Assembly: GCF_030864355.1 (NCBI RefSeq)
Contig: NC_083397.1
Span: 1,612,001-1,676,000 of the forward strand
Origin: Cutaneotrichosporon cavernicola
Taxonomy: Eukaryota > Basidiomycota > Tremellomycetes > Trichosporonales > Trichosporonaceae
Length of the DNA: 64,000 bases
Reading direction: 5' to 3'
A model generated the notes under the pieces. The model was given only the letters and a program-made list of their open reading frames with translations. It was not told where the DNA came from and did not search any database. The stretch's first letter is position 1. Each line of letters opens with the position of its first letter. This document shows, piece by piece, positions 25,493 to 35,290 of this stretch. A program made the translations under genes and the position numbers.

Positions 25493-26434
25493 TCATGCCG
25501 CGATCGCCTCCATGCCGCCCTCAGGTATCAGCCCGTCGGCGAGCATGCGCTCGAGCTTGCGCACCTCCTCGGCGGTGCTTGCGCTCGTGAGCGCCTCGAC
25601 GACGCGCTTCTTCTCCTCGGGCGTCATCAGGCGCCCCTTCAGCCCGCCCTTTGCCTTGGCCGCCGCCAACGCCGTTCCGCTCACACCCGTCGTGGAGGTG
25701 GAGAGCTTGCGTGCGAGCTCGTTCGGCGCGCCAGAGCTATCCTCAAATAGTTCCTTGGCACGCACACGCTCAGAGTCCTTCACACGCTGGAAGTCGAGCA
25801 CGTGCAGCTTCCCCCGCCCAATCTTCCAAATCACAAACTCGCGGTAGTGCTCAGCTGCCGTTACTGGATTCCCTCGCAAGGACAGGTAGCGGAGTCCCGT
25901 GTCGGCCAAGGGAAGGAGCGTGGAGAGGGACGTGATCTCGTTGTCGCTCAACACAAGGGTCGTGAGGTTGGGGAGCTGCTGTCAGCTGAAACTGCATCAC
26001 AAGCTCACGTTCGTAGCGAGCGCGGGGGAGATGGACGAGATCTGGTTCTGCCCAACATGGATTGTATGCAACCGGTGCGCTGGTGTCAGCTTACGACAGC
26101 GAGACCAGCTAACCTTGGGGGATGTTGCCCAGCACGGTGAGCGAGTTGTCCGTCAAGTTGAGCGTGTCATAGGTTCCCTGGTGTGATGCCAAGTTCTCGA
26201 TGACGGGAATGGCAAGTCCTGTCGTCAGTCTGTATCCACACACAGCGTAAGCACACAACTCACCTCGCAAATCAAGCTCACGCTCCTTGAGCGGATTCAG
26301 GTGCTGCAGTTAGTACCCGGCCACACGGTCAGTTTGAAATTCCAAGTCAACTAACCGAGTGCGTATTAGACACAAACTGAGATCAGTACGAGTTGCGAGT
26401 TGCGAGGTGAACGCACCTCTGGCGTGAGACGCAT
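25493..26434 (-). CDS. LEA1: U2 snRNP protein A' (leucine-rich repeat)
   Basis: This spliceosomal protein binds U2 snRNA together with U2B''. Six exons were read: 26434-26417, 26376-26356, 26303-26264, 26218-26114, 26079-26009 and 25975-25493, giving 245 residues (human 255). The N-terminus M-R-L-T-P-E continues in the next exons to L-K-E-R-E-L-D-L-R-G and I-P-V-I-E-N-L, the family opening. Four or five leucine-rich repeats follow (L-N-L-T-D-N, I-H-V-G-Q-N-Q-I, L-V-L-S-D-N-E-I, L-S-L-R-G-N-P-V). The LRR cap H-Y-R-E-F-V-I-W-K, then L-D-F-Q-R-V-K, is also present. The C-terminal 90 residues are helical and charged. The first two coding exons are only 18 and 21 nt. The last acceptor is a tandem AGCAG; I used the downstream one. 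Confidence 0.93.
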
Positions 26435-27216
26435 CGTGAGTGCGTGACCTTGAACGCGCGCGAACTAATGGGAGGTAGAGTGCCGAGTGACCCGCTGTGC
26501 TGTTGCAGTCGGGAGGCCGTGAGTGGCCAGGGAAGGTGGATCTGGTGCGGTGTGGATGTTGTTGACGGGCCGAAATGATGGTGATGCAACTCGTCTGAAC
26601 TGGAGTTGAACGCCACATAGCCACTTCCGTCGGCGATATGATTTGCCATGTGGCATCCAAGCTGCATCTCATAATCACCTTGTTTAACCCCCCTGTTTTG
26701 GGTTTTGGATGAACCGCGCGTTCACGCGACGAGACGATGTATCAGGTCCCAGGGGAATTTGAGGGTCAGTTGGATGGATGGGTAAAGGGACGAAAGCTAG
26801 ATTGCTCTTTTGGCTGGGTCATTGCTTCAAAATCCCCACCCAGTAAGCAAAGCCCATTAAACCAAGCCCATACCAGCTATGCAACCTGGCTGGCCCAGAC
26901 ACCTTCCCTGCAAACCTCGGGCCCTTGCTCCTCCCCTCCTCCCCCCTTTCTTTCCCCGCCTATAAGCCTACCACACCACACAGAGTACACCCTGGGACAC
27001 GGCTTCCCGCCCTCGCTGGCATTGTGCCAGTCTACCAGTCTGGTCTGCCAGCTGCCAATCTGCCATACCACCCCACCATCACAAACCACCACCAACGACC
27101 TCCATCCCACCACGTCCCACGTCGCATTCTCCTCCTCCTCCTCCTCCTTCGCTCCTTCCCTTTCCCCTTCCTCCATCTCCATCTACACTCCTTTTCTGCT
27201 CTAATCCAACATTACA
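26435..27216. promoter_or_regulatory. Divergent intergenic region, LEA1 / septin
   Basis: This 782-bp region has a long pyrimidine-rich leader (about 26900-27205) directly before the septin start codon, typical of strongly expressed fungal genes. It also holds a TATAAG-like box at about 26960. No gene was found. Confidence 0.5.
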
Positions 27217-29018
27217 ATGGCCGAGCAGCAGTACGCCTACGACTCCACCGACGGCGTCCCCGACCAGCAGGTCGACCAGGCTGCATACGCCGATGCTAGC
27301 CTCTCCCCTGCCCCCGTCAACGGCCATGTCTCCCCCGCCCCGGGCTCAACCAACGGCGATGCCTCCACTGCCAACGGTGCCGCAGCCAGCATCAACGTGA
27401 TCCGCAAGACGCTCGCGTCTTGGGTCGGCTTCTCCAACCTCCCCAACCAGGTCCATCGCCGCAGTGTCAGGTGAGCTTGGCGCGCGGACCCTCCCCAACT
27501 GCTTGGCCATCAGCCCGACGCGTCACGACCGGACACACGACGCGTTGGGCCCGCACATGCACTGGGACCACACAACAACATCACCGATGTACAATGCTGA
27601 CATGCAGGCGCGGCTTCCAGTTTGTTGCGATGGTTGTCGGTGCGTCTTCATCGCCCTCCACCTCGGCGCGGCCCGCGCGCACACCAGAAGGCCCGTGCTA
27701 ACTACAGGCGAGTCGGGTCTCGGCAAGTCGACTCTGATCAACACCCTCTTCGAGGACACGCTTTACCAGCCCAAGGTGATCCCCGAGCCCGGAGCCGACC
27801 GCGGCAGGACGGTCCAGATCGAGAGCATCAACGCTGGTGAGTAGTGTGCTCACCATGGAACGACTGCCTTCCCCGGCGGGCTGTTTTCGCGCACCTTCCC
27901 TCATATGCTAACGTAGCACAGAGATCGAGGAGAATGGTGTCCGTCTCAAGCTCACCGTCGTCGACACTCCCGGTTTCGGTGACTTTGTCAACAACGACGA
28001 GTGGTGAGTCATTTGTCCACAGTCCCTGCATGTTGTCTAACACTGCACAGCTGGAAGCCCATTCTCGACAACATCGAGGCACGTTACGATGCCTACCTGG
28101 AGCAGGAGAACCGTGTGAACCGCCTCAAGATGACCGACAACCGCGTGCACGCTTGCATCTACTTCATCCAGTCCACTGGCCACGCGCTCAAGCCCATTGA
28201 CATTGAGTTTATGAAGCAGCTCCACAACAAGGTCAATCTTATCCCGGTCATTGCCAAGGCCGACACGCTCACCGAGGAGGAGGTGGATGTCTTCAAGCGC
28301 CGCATCCTCGCCGACATCGAGCACCACGGCATCAACATCTTCCAGCCGCCCTCGTACGAGCGCGACGATGACGAGACCATCCAGGAGAATCACGAGATCA
28401 TCTCCAAGATTCCGTTTGCGGTCGTCGGCTCCGACCACATTGTGCCATCCCCCGACGGCCGCCAGGTCCGTGGCCGCGAGTACCCGTGGGGTGTCATCGA
28501 GGTCGACAACGAGCAGCACTGTGACTTTGTGAAGCTGCGCCAGATGCTCGTCCGCACCCACATGGAGGAGCTCCGCGAGCACACCAACGACATCCTCTAC
28601 GAGCGGTACCGCACGGAGAAGCTGCAGGCCATGGGCGTCGCCCAGGACGAGAGCGTTTTCAAGGAGACCAAGTGAGTTGTAGTAAGGATGCTCGACTGAC
28701 ACCAGCCCCGCCGCCAAGCAGGCCGAGGAGCGTGCGATGCACGAGGCCAAGCTGAAGAAGATGGAGATGGAGATGAAGATGGTGTTCCAGCAGAAGGTGC
28801 AGGAGAAGGAACACAAGCTCAAGCAGTCCGAGGAGGAGCTTTACGCTCGCCACCGCGAGATGAAGGAGGCACTCGAGAAGCAGCGTCTCGAGCTCGACGA
28901 CAAGAAGCGGCGCATCGAGAGCGGCCGTCCGCTCACGCCCGAGAAGGGCTCGGTGAGTAACCCTTGTGTTCGGCAGTAGCTGATGGCGCAGAAAAAGCGG
29001 TTCGGTCTCGGCAAGTAA
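27217..29018 (+). CDS. CDC3: Septin, CDC3 type
   Basis: This GTP-binding filament protein acts at the bud neck and division septum. Exons are 27217-27470, 27608-27639, 27708-27836, 27922-28003, 28051-28671, 28706-28952 and 28992-29018, giving 463 residues. A 70-residue disordered head leads to [19 protein letters not shown], characteristic of the Cdc3/AspB group. G1 is G-E-S-G-L-G-K-S-T (residues 96-104), G3 is D-T-P-G-F-G-D and G4 is A-K-A-D-T-L. The septin element around W-G-V-I-E-V-D-N is present. The last 110 residues form a Lys/Glu-rich coiled coil that would pair with a Cdc12-type partner. The last exon is 27 nt. The septin call is secure; the CDC3 subgroup rests on the head motif and coiled coil. 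Confidence 0.93.
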
Positions 29019-29575
29019 GCTTGTCGTACCCCGCATCGTCTCTCGCGTACGCCCCGTCTATGTGTCCTTTACCTCGCTATTCTTGCCTGCGCATTAGCCA
29101 GGTCGTTCCTCCCCATCTGCACACTATACCCCGGGCCTTTGCGACCAACCCCTTCGCACCTAACGACCCTTACTCTATTACCTACGAACTTGCCCAGCTT
29201 GCTGGTCGAAATGCACATAACGTGATGATGGATGGTTTCTTTGGACGTGTCGGAACAGTTGGGTCAGGGTTGAGGGATTGCTCCTCGGTTTCATTGTGCG
29301 ACATTGTGCGCATCTCAGATCTCAGCTTGTGTCGTGCGGCATTTCACTTGCTCGTTGCTCGTCAGGCATCGCATGCAGTTCCCGGCATGGGCTTGCATTA
29401 CAATGGTAAGCGCTGTGTGGGGCCTTCATTTACGCGCTCCACCCTTCCCCCCGAGCCGCAACCCCCCGACCTCCACCGGCCGGCAACATCCGCACGGATC
29501 ACCACCGAAATTCCTCTGCGGACAGCACAAATCTTGCCAGCGCCAACAAACCTCTTTGAAATCATCCCTCACACC
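29019..29575. promoter_or_regulatory. Intergenic region, septin 3' end to dioxygenase promoter
   Basis: This is a 557-bp region. The dioxygenase frame is open upstream to 28964, but the upstream translation has no domain, and the ATG at 29576 sits directly before a basic, disordered start. I see nothing else. Confidence 0.5.
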
Positions 29576-31099
29576 ATGGCGAAGAATCAGGCCAAGAAGC
29601 GCAAGCGCACCAACCCCGCCCCCGCCGGCACGGTAGCCAAGATGGCGAAACCCGCCGCCCCACTCACCCCGCCCGAGAGCGACACGGACGCTCTCCTCCT
29701 CCCCGAGGAAGTCGACAGCGCCGTCTTCGTCCTTGGTACGCTAGCCAACAACCCGTCCGCCCTGGCTGGCAAGGATATGAAGGACCTCAAGCGGGCCGTG
29801 TACGAGCTCCACCGAGTCCTGGTGGACGGAGCGACGATCGGCTCGTCACTGACTTCGCGTATCTCGGCAGCCCTCAAAGATTATCGGTTCACAGACGCTC
29901 TCGTGCTGTTATACGAGATGTACACGCGACGTCTTCCGCCCAAGCTCGGCGCGCTGCAGCGCTGGGTCCGCGAATGTGATGCGACCTCTGGCGCAGACGG
30001 ATCCCCAGGCGACTCCGAGGCCCTCCGGTGTCTCGACATGATCTTGCGGATTGCCAACCATACTCCGGGTGTCGTTCCGGCCGGAGAGAGCAATAACGCC
30101 AACGACCATGTGCGCAAGTCGAATATTTGGCTCGCTAGACCATACCTCGGCGAAGAGGGGGGCGAGATCCCTATCTGGGCCCGCATGCGCGCCGGAACCC
30201 TTATCTCTCCAGACAAGTTGGAGAAGAAGGAGCACCCCGGTTTCAGGCCGGTCAACTTCATTCGAGGCGCCGACCGCCGCCCCCCAAACCTCTACGACTC
30301 GACTGTATACCACTCGGAACCGGGGACTATTCGCATCACCCCGCCAGAGCAGAGGCGCGCTCCAAGCAAAATGGAGGTTCCCGGTGTTCCTGGGGCGTTT
30401 ATGGTGTTGGACGTGTTCACCCCCGAAGAATGCCTACAGATTGTTCAGGCGGCCTCTGCGATCGGGTTCGAGAAGGACCAAGCTGCTGAGGGATCGGCGC
30501 TTCTCAAGACTTCCATCTTGGCTCGCAACTTTGTGTGGTTGGCCGATTCACATTTTCTGGACCACTTTTACTCGCAGATTTTGCCGTTTGTCAACCCCAC
30601 CGCTCCGGCTGGTCCAAATGCCACCGGCAACGTACGAGGAATCAACGCCCGATTCCGCGTTTACCAGTACACTGAGAACCAGCTTTATCGGCCGCATATC
30701 GATGGCGCTTGGCCTGCCGCTGGACTCAGCGAGTCGGGCGAGTATATGCACGACTCGCAGCCAGCAGATGACCCACTTTGGAGCCGGTATACGCTGCTGG
30801 TTTATCTCAATTCCGACATCCCCGAGGAGACGGGGTGCACGACATTCTTCATGCCCAGTAACGAGATGGGCGTCATGGACGCTACTAGTGTCCGGCCGAT
30901 CCAGGGGGCTGTGTTGTGTTTCCGTGAGTTCTAGATTATGGTTGAGCTGATTTCAGCACACGGCGATACCGAGGGATCACTGCTGCATGAGGGTAGCGCT
31001 GTTGGTGAGGATGGTGGCAAGATTGTCATTCGGACTGAACTGCTTTATGAGGCTAAGGGGTTCGGACAGTTCAAGCCGCCCGTGCCCATACTCGAGTAG
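29576..31099 (+). CDS. 2-oxoglutarate/Fe(II)-dependent dioxygenase, prolyl-4-hydroxylase-like fold
   Basis: Exon 1 is 29576-30923 and exon 2 is 30957-31099, giving 496 residues. The first 30 residues are Lys/Arg/Pro/Ala-rich and may be a nuclear signal. The middle is unassigned. The catalytic jelly-roll lies in the last 200 residues. The iron-binding H-x-D is H374-I-D376 (in Y-R-P-H-I-D-G-A-W-P), the distal His is probably H460 (L-L-H-E-G-S-A-V) and the 2-oxoglutarate-binding Arg is probably R475 (K-I-V-I-R-T-E-L). The intron falls between strands of this domain. The substrate is unknown. Fungal relatives include protein hydroxylases such as Tpa1/Ofd1, but the domain order differs. The ATG at 29576 is the only plausible start. 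Confidence 0.85.
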
Positions 31100-31248
31100 T
31101 TCTAGATGGATGTGTGTATGTATCTGCTTTGTACATGGGTTTTGTGGGGCGTAGCATGGACTGGGATCAGTACCTCAGTCTAACGGTCCCAACTCGCTCG
31201 CTTACTCGCTACTGGAGGCCAATGCAGACAACATGTAATACTCTACGT

Positions 31249-32487
31249 CTACGAAAGCGCCGCGCCCTTGAACGACATGGCCTTGCACACCCCATCCTTG
31301 GTGCGGATGCGGTGGACGGTCTTGGTCTCGGGGTCGGTCCAGACAGCCTCAAGGTTGTCGAGCGTGGAGAAGTTGGGCTGGATAGTCTCAAACACCTTCT
31401 TCTTGGGGTTGAGCAGCGCCTCGGCCTTCTCGTTCTCGTACTTCTCACCCTCAAAGTAGACGCGCTCGCCCGCAGCGCTCCCCGCGGGCGGGAGCACAAA
31501 CTCGACACCGCCCTTTTCGCCATCGGCACCCTTCTCGCTCGCGCACAGCAACATCGCAAACGACTTGACGCCGCGCATCGTCACAGGCTTGAGGTTGCAC
31601 ACGACAATGACAGTCGCACCCCGGATGTCGTCCTCACTCATGTACTTGACGAGACCAGAGCAGACGATACGCGGCTCGGCCTCTCCAACGTCGATGGTCT
31701 CGACATACAGGCTGTCCGCGTCCGGGTGACGCTTGACGTCCAGAACCTTGCCGACACGCAGGTCGATCATCGAGGGCATAGGGATAGCGGGCGTCGCGGG
31801 GGCAGTGGGCGCCTTGGGTGCCTTCTCCTTCTTCTCCTTCTTCTTGCCCTCCTTGGGCGCACCCTCGGCAGCAGCGGCGGTAGCGGGCGCGTCCTTCTTC
31901 TCGCCCTTGGCGGCCTTGTCCTTCTTCTCGGCCTTGTCCGCCTTCTTATCCTTCTTGCCCTCAGGAGCGGCACCCTCCTTGTCCTTCTTCTCCTTCTTGA
32001 CCTTGGCCGGGGGTGCGACGCGCACCGCGGCAGGCAGCGAGTTCACGTCAATGTCAACTGGGGGGAACGCGTTGGGGAGCTCCTTCTGCGCCGCCTTGAC
32101 ACCAGCCTGCTCCTGGATGTGGAGGAAGTACCGGAGGACTGCGGGGAGCTCGGGGTGCTGGGTCGCGGGGGCGGACGCCTGAAGTCAGCCACAGAGCCGA
32201 GTAAGGTCCAGGAAGGAAGGTGACGCACCATCACGGGGTTGAGGCGCGCGTAGAGCGAGACGTCAGCCGACGAGGGCGCGTTGCCAACGAGGTAGGTGAG
32301 GGGAAGGAGCTTGGCGTTGAGAGTCTAGGCGTTAGTATAATTAGTACCAGTCAGAAGCGGGGCGTACCTTGAGATCGCCGACGAGAGACTCGGTCTCCTT
32401 CTCGGCCTTCTGGACGAGAGCCTGGTCACCGCTGAGGGCCGGGTCGGCCTTCTGAGCCGCAGCAACGAACTGAGCAATATCGGACAT
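31249..32487 (-). CDS. ARC1: tRNA-binding aminoacyl-tRNA synthetase cofactor Arc1
   Basis: Arc1 is a cytosolic cofactor that binds tRNA and holds methionyl- and glutamyl-tRNA synthetases together. Exons are 32487-32368, 32324-32229 and 32157-31249, giving 374 residues. The N-terminal part is a GST-C-like adaptor (S-S-A-D-V-S-L-Y-A-R-L). The middle is a Lys/Ala/Glu-rich tail that binds RNA. The C-terminal 170 residues are the EMAPII/OB-fold tRNA-binding domain (I-D-L-R-V-G-K-V, H-P-D-A-D-S-L-Y-V-E, C-N-L-K-P, M-R-G-V-K-S, A-M-L-L-C-A). The third-exon acceptor was placed at 32158 because an earlier AG (32178) breaks frame; this junction is less certain. The frame is open upstream to 32586 and would add a basic, mitochondrial-like stretch, probably leader. 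Confidence 0.88.
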
Positions 32488-32842
32488 GGCACGGATAAAG
32501 GAGATGCGAGGAGTAGAGAATGGGATGCGGTGTCGTGCGAGCAGGAGCATGCACTTGTTTTTGGACGAGTCGAACAGCTGGCGCAAAGAGCAAGAGTGAT
32601 CCGCGCTCTACAGGTGGAGGCAGCAATGGGTTTCTGAAATCGTCCAACCACGTCATTTTTTTTCAGTACCTTATCACTTTAAAGTGGAGATTTGGCGGTG
32701 GCGGCGTGTGGGGTGAGGGTCTGGGCGGAGGAGAGAGAGTCTGCACACTGGGCGTACTGGCTTGTCCATCGCCATCGCCCTTTTCCTCTCCTCCTCCTCA
32801 TCTCTCTCCCTCTCCTCTCTCACCTAAAAACCAGACCTCATC
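32488..32842. promoter_or_regulatory. Bidirectional promoter, ARC1 / SUP35
   Basis: This 355-bp interval separates the start codons of two translation genes. It contains a T8 run near 32656-32663 and a CT-rich leader (about 32780-32835) before SUP35. Shared regulation is plausible but not shown. Confidence 0.6.
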
Positions 32843-35169
32843 ATGTCTGGACAGCCGCCCTATAACCCGAACGCCTTCGAGTTCCGCCCCGGCCAGAGCT
32901 TTGTCCCCAGAGCCCAGCAGCAGGGCCAGCAGGGCCAGCAAGGCCAGCAGCAGCCGTACGACCAGTACGCCGCGTACGGCGGCGCGCCGTACGACCAGCA
33001 GCAGGGTTACCCCCAGCCGGGCTACCCCCAGCCGGGAGGCTACGGACAGTACCCTCAGCAGGGCGGATACCAGCAGTACCAGGGCCAGGGGTACCAGCAG
33101 CCTCAGCAGCCTCAGCAGCCCCAGCAGCGGGCGTACCAGCCTCCTGCGCGGCAGGGGTTCCAGCCGCCGTCGTTCGGTGGTGCACCCAAGGCCGCTCCAA
33201 GCCTTAGCATTGGCGGCGGCTCCAAGCCTGCACCGAGCCTCAAGATTGGTGGCGGATCCAAGCCCGCTCCGAGCCTGAGCATCGGCAAGCCTGCGGCCAA
33301 GCCCGCGGCGTCGCTCAAGATCGGTGGCGACGGGCCCAAGCAGACCCTCTCCATTGGCAAGAAGGCAGACGACTCCAAGTCTGCGACGCCCTCCAAGCCC
33401 TCCACCCCGGCTCCGGAAGCCAAGGTCGCGAAGACTGAGACTCCCGAGCCCAAGGCCGAGGCGCCCGTCCCCAAGGCTGCTGCTACACCCGCTGCCTCGT
33501 CTGCTGCTCCCAGCGGAACGTCGACCCCCAACTTCACCAAGGCTTCGGCTAAGCATGACGCCGATGCGGTTCACAAGGAGATGGCGGCCGCGGGCCAGGA
33601 CGCCCTCAGAGACCTGTACGGCACCGAAGAGGCGGACCCCAACATCAAGTCGCACCTGAACATCATCTTCACGGGCCACGTCGACGCAGGCAAGTCGACC
33701 ATGGGTGGTCAGCTCATGGTGCTCACTGGTGCGGTCGACAAGCGCACACTCGACAAGCTGGGTCAGGAAGCCAAGGCGGCCGGTCGCGAGAACTGGTACC
33801 TGTCGTGGGCCCTCGACCAGAACAAGGAGGAGCGCGCGCAGGGCAAGACGATTGAGGTCGGTCGCTCGTACTTTGAGTCGGAGAAGCGGCGGTACACGAT
33901 CCTTGACGCGCCAGGCCACAAGACGTTTGTGCCCAACATGATCCAGGGTGCTGCGCAGGCCGATGTTGCGCTGCTTGTTTTGTCGGCGCGTAAGGGCGAG
34001 TTTGAGACTGGTTTCGAGCGCGACGGGCAGACGCGCGAGCACGCCATGCTCATCAAGAACAACGGTATCAACAAGCTCGTCCTCGTTGTCAACAAGATGG
34101 ACGACCCGACTGTCCAGTGGGACAAGGCGCGCTTCGAGGAGATTAAGGCCAAGATCACGCCCTTCCTCAAGTCGGTCGGCTTCAACCCCAAGACGGACCT
34201 GACGTTCATCCCCGTGTCGGCGCAGATGGGCCAGAACATGAAGGACAGGGTCGACAATAAGACCGCGCCTTGGTCCGAGGGCCCGTCGCTCCTCGAGTAC
34301 CTTGACAGCATGGAGGTGCTGGACCGCGACGTCAACGCGCCATTCATGCTCCCCGTGTCGGAGAAGTTCAACGAGCTCGGCACAATGGTCATGGGCAAGA
34401 TCGAGTCCGGCCGCGTGCGCAAGGGCGACACACTCCTTCTCATGCCCAACAAGCGGTCCGTTGAAGTGGCCGCAATTTTCACCGAGACGGGCGATGAGCT
34501 CGACGTCGCGTTCTGCGGTGACAACATCCGCATGCGTATCCGTGGCATCAACGACGACGAGGTTCAGCCTGGCTACGTCCTCACCTCGCCCTCGAAGCCT
34601 GTCAAGGCCGTTACGGCGTTCAAGGCCGACCTGTCCATCATTGAGACCCAGAACATTATCACCTCGGGCTACACCTGTGTGCTGCACGTCCACACTGCGA
34701 CCGAGGAGGTGACGCTTGCGGTGAGTAGGCAAAGGCGGGGTGTTGTGCCTCGACCCAGCCGTATTGTTCCTAGTCCAGCTGGTACTAATGACTCTCTCTG
34801 ACCCCAGGCCCTGCTCCACTACTACGACAAGAAGACGCGCCGCAAGTCCAAGAAGCCTCCCCAGTTCGCCAAGGTCGGCATGCTTGTGTCGGTGCTCATT
34901 GAGACGAACGCGCCGCTCTGCATCGAGCGCTGGCAGGACTACAAGATGCTCGGCCGGTTCACTCTGCGCGACCAGGGGAAAACTGTGAGTGTGGCGCGGA
35001 CAGTGGCGGAACGAGTAGATCCGGATCCGAGTCATGGTCTACTCTTGTTGGCCAAGTTGCGGTCGAGTCGAACCACTAGGATTCCAGCTCACACCAGATT
35101 GCTATCGGCAAGGTCACCAAGCTCATCGAGAAGGACGACATGCCCGACGTCGGTGGCCTCAAGGTTTAA
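32843..35169 (+). CDS. SUP35: Translation termination factor eRF3 (Sup35) with prion-like N-terminus
   Basis: This GTPase works with eRF1 in translation termination. Exons are 32843-34720, 34808-34984 and 35098-35169, giving 708 residues. Residues 8-16 (N-P-N-A-F-E-F-R-P) match the PAM2 pattern that binds poly(A)-binding protein. Residues 25-110 are rich in Gln, Gly, Tyr and Pro with repeats such as Q-Q-G-Y-P-Q-P-G, a prion-like composition. The following segment repeats S-L-S/K-I-G-G-G-S-K-P-A-P. A charged linker follows. The GTPase core has G1 G-H-V-D-A-G-K-S-T (278-286), D-A-P-G-H-K (about 355) and N-K-M-D (about 417). Two EF-Tu-like barrels complete the protein. The two introns lie close to the 3' end, which is unusual beside genes whose introns cluster at the 5' end. 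Confidence 0.97.
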
Positions 35170-35290
35170 GTATGCTAAATCGTAGGATACCCCTGGACGT
35201 GCTTGTAGTCCCATGCCATTGTTAGATTTCCTGAGGAAGCGGCCATCGTACTGATCCAATTACATATGCTTTACAGGCTAAATTAATTAA

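Noticed and set aside
31114..32223. 369-codon plus-strand frame opposite ARC1
   Set aside because: It is a leucine-rich antisense artefact of the Lys/Ala/Glu-rich ARC1 linker.
32798..35035. 745-codon open frame on the minus strand opposite SUP35
   Set aside because: It mirrors the SUP35 coding exons, has an Arg/Leu-rich composition typical of antisense frames in GC-rich genes, and shows no domain.
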